Assembly: GCA_030601645.1 (NCBI GenBank)
Contig: JAUWBQ010000122.1
Location: 1-5,728 of the forward strand
Origin: Candidatus Bathyarchaeota archaeon
GTDB lineage: Archaea; Thermoproteota; Bathyarchaeia; TCS64
Direction of reading: 5' to 3'
Length of the DNA stretch: 5,728 bases
Under the pieces are notes generated by a model. That model saw only the letters and a program-made list of their open reading frames with translations. It made no database searches and was not told the DNA's origin. Of this stretch, positions 5,559 to 5,728 are shown one piece after another. Positions within the stretch are counted from its first letter, which is position 1, and each line of letters opens with the position of its first letter. A program made the position numbers and the translations under genes.

Positions 5559-5728
5559 ATGAGCAGGAAGAAGAAGAAGGATAGCAACCCGGGAATGCCG
5601 GCCTCGAGCGCGGGGCTCATAAGGTTCTTCCAGGACGAGGCCTACGGCGTCAAGATTAGGCCCGAGATCATCATCGCCGGCGCTGTGACCCTGATCATGA
5701 CCGTGATACTTGCACGAATATTCATCCC
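5559..5728 (+). CDS. Preprotein translocase subunit Sec61beta (3' end outside window)
   Basis: The visible 56 codons give a tail-anchored protein typical of archaeal Sec61beta (SecG analogue), a small accessory subunit of the SecYE translocation channel. It has a lysine-rich start (MSRKKKKDSN), then MPASSAGLIRFFQDE (13-27), which is the family signature. GVKIRPE (30-36) follows, then a hydrophobic segment at about 37-56 that would span the membrane, with R53 near its end. Family members are about 53-60 aa, so only a few residues and the stop should lie beyond the edge. ATG 5559 is chosen because GGAGA (5546-5550) lies 8 nt upstream and the protein then begins in the usual basic way. In-frame ATGs at 5535 and 5526 would add 8 or 11 residues but sit inside the inverted repeat without a ribosome-binding match. 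It does not overlap the neighbouring gene and probably has its own promoter. Confidence 0.9.
   Translation, partial: MSRKKKKDSNPGMPASSAGLIRFFQDEAYGVKIRPEIIIAGAVTLIMTVILARIFI

Noticed and set aside
1..5728. tRNA, rRNA, CRISPR array, insertion sequence or integrase
   Set aside because: I found no cloverleaf-like segment, no spaced direct repeats and no transposase-like frame. Nearly all of the window is accounted for by housekeeping genes.

Overview
The window is a compact, all plus-strand stretch of an archaeal chromosome. The archaeal assignment rests on four genes: geranylgeranylglyceryl phosphate synthase (ether-lipid synthesis), the large subunit DP2 of the archaea-specific DNA polymerase D, an Elf1-type transcription elongation factor, and Sec61beta. 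PolD is absent from the classical Crenarchaeota (Thermoprotei). Elf1 and a Sulfolobus-type single OB-fold SSB are typical of the TACK/Asgard side. Together they suggest a PolD-containing TACK lineage such as Bathyarchaeia, Nitrososphaeria/Aigarchaeota or Korarchaeia. Bathyarchaeia is my best guess, by inference only; no 16S or other marker is present.

Layout. 1-159: 3' end of a probable NAD+ synthetase (nadE). 188-445: Elf1 zinc-ribbon elongation factor. 438-1181: GGGP synthase, starting at TTG inside the end of elf1. About 1197-1511: a small Cys-rich protein of unknown function, probably starting at a non-standard CTG. 1525-4941: PolD large subunit DP2 (1138 aa, TTG start, no intein). 4942-5004: intergenic region with a TATA-like promoter. 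5005-5439: OB-fold single-stranded DNA-binding protein with a short Arg/Gly tail. 5440-5558: intergenic region with a pyrimidine-rich tract and an imperfect inverted repeat. 5559 to the end: Sec61beta, cut by the window edge.

The first five genes run with gaps of 28 nt or less or with an overlap, so they look like one transcription unit with translational coupling. SSB and Sec61beta appear to have their own promoters. The functions are core housekeeping: NAD synthesis, transcription elongation, membrane lipid synthesis, replicative DNA synthesis, ssDNA protection and protein translocation. DP2 and SSB would meet at the replication fork, and DP2 carries a C-terminal PCNA-binding (PIP) motif. 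GGGP synthase and Sec61beta both serve the membrane.

I see no mobile element, CRISPR array, tRNA or rRNA, and no convincing minus-strand gene. The parts that are not routine are the unknown Cys-rich protein between GGGP synthase and DP2, the run of three non-ATG starts, the inverted repeat before sec61beta, and the SSB tail. I did not find convincing evidence of a wholly new system.
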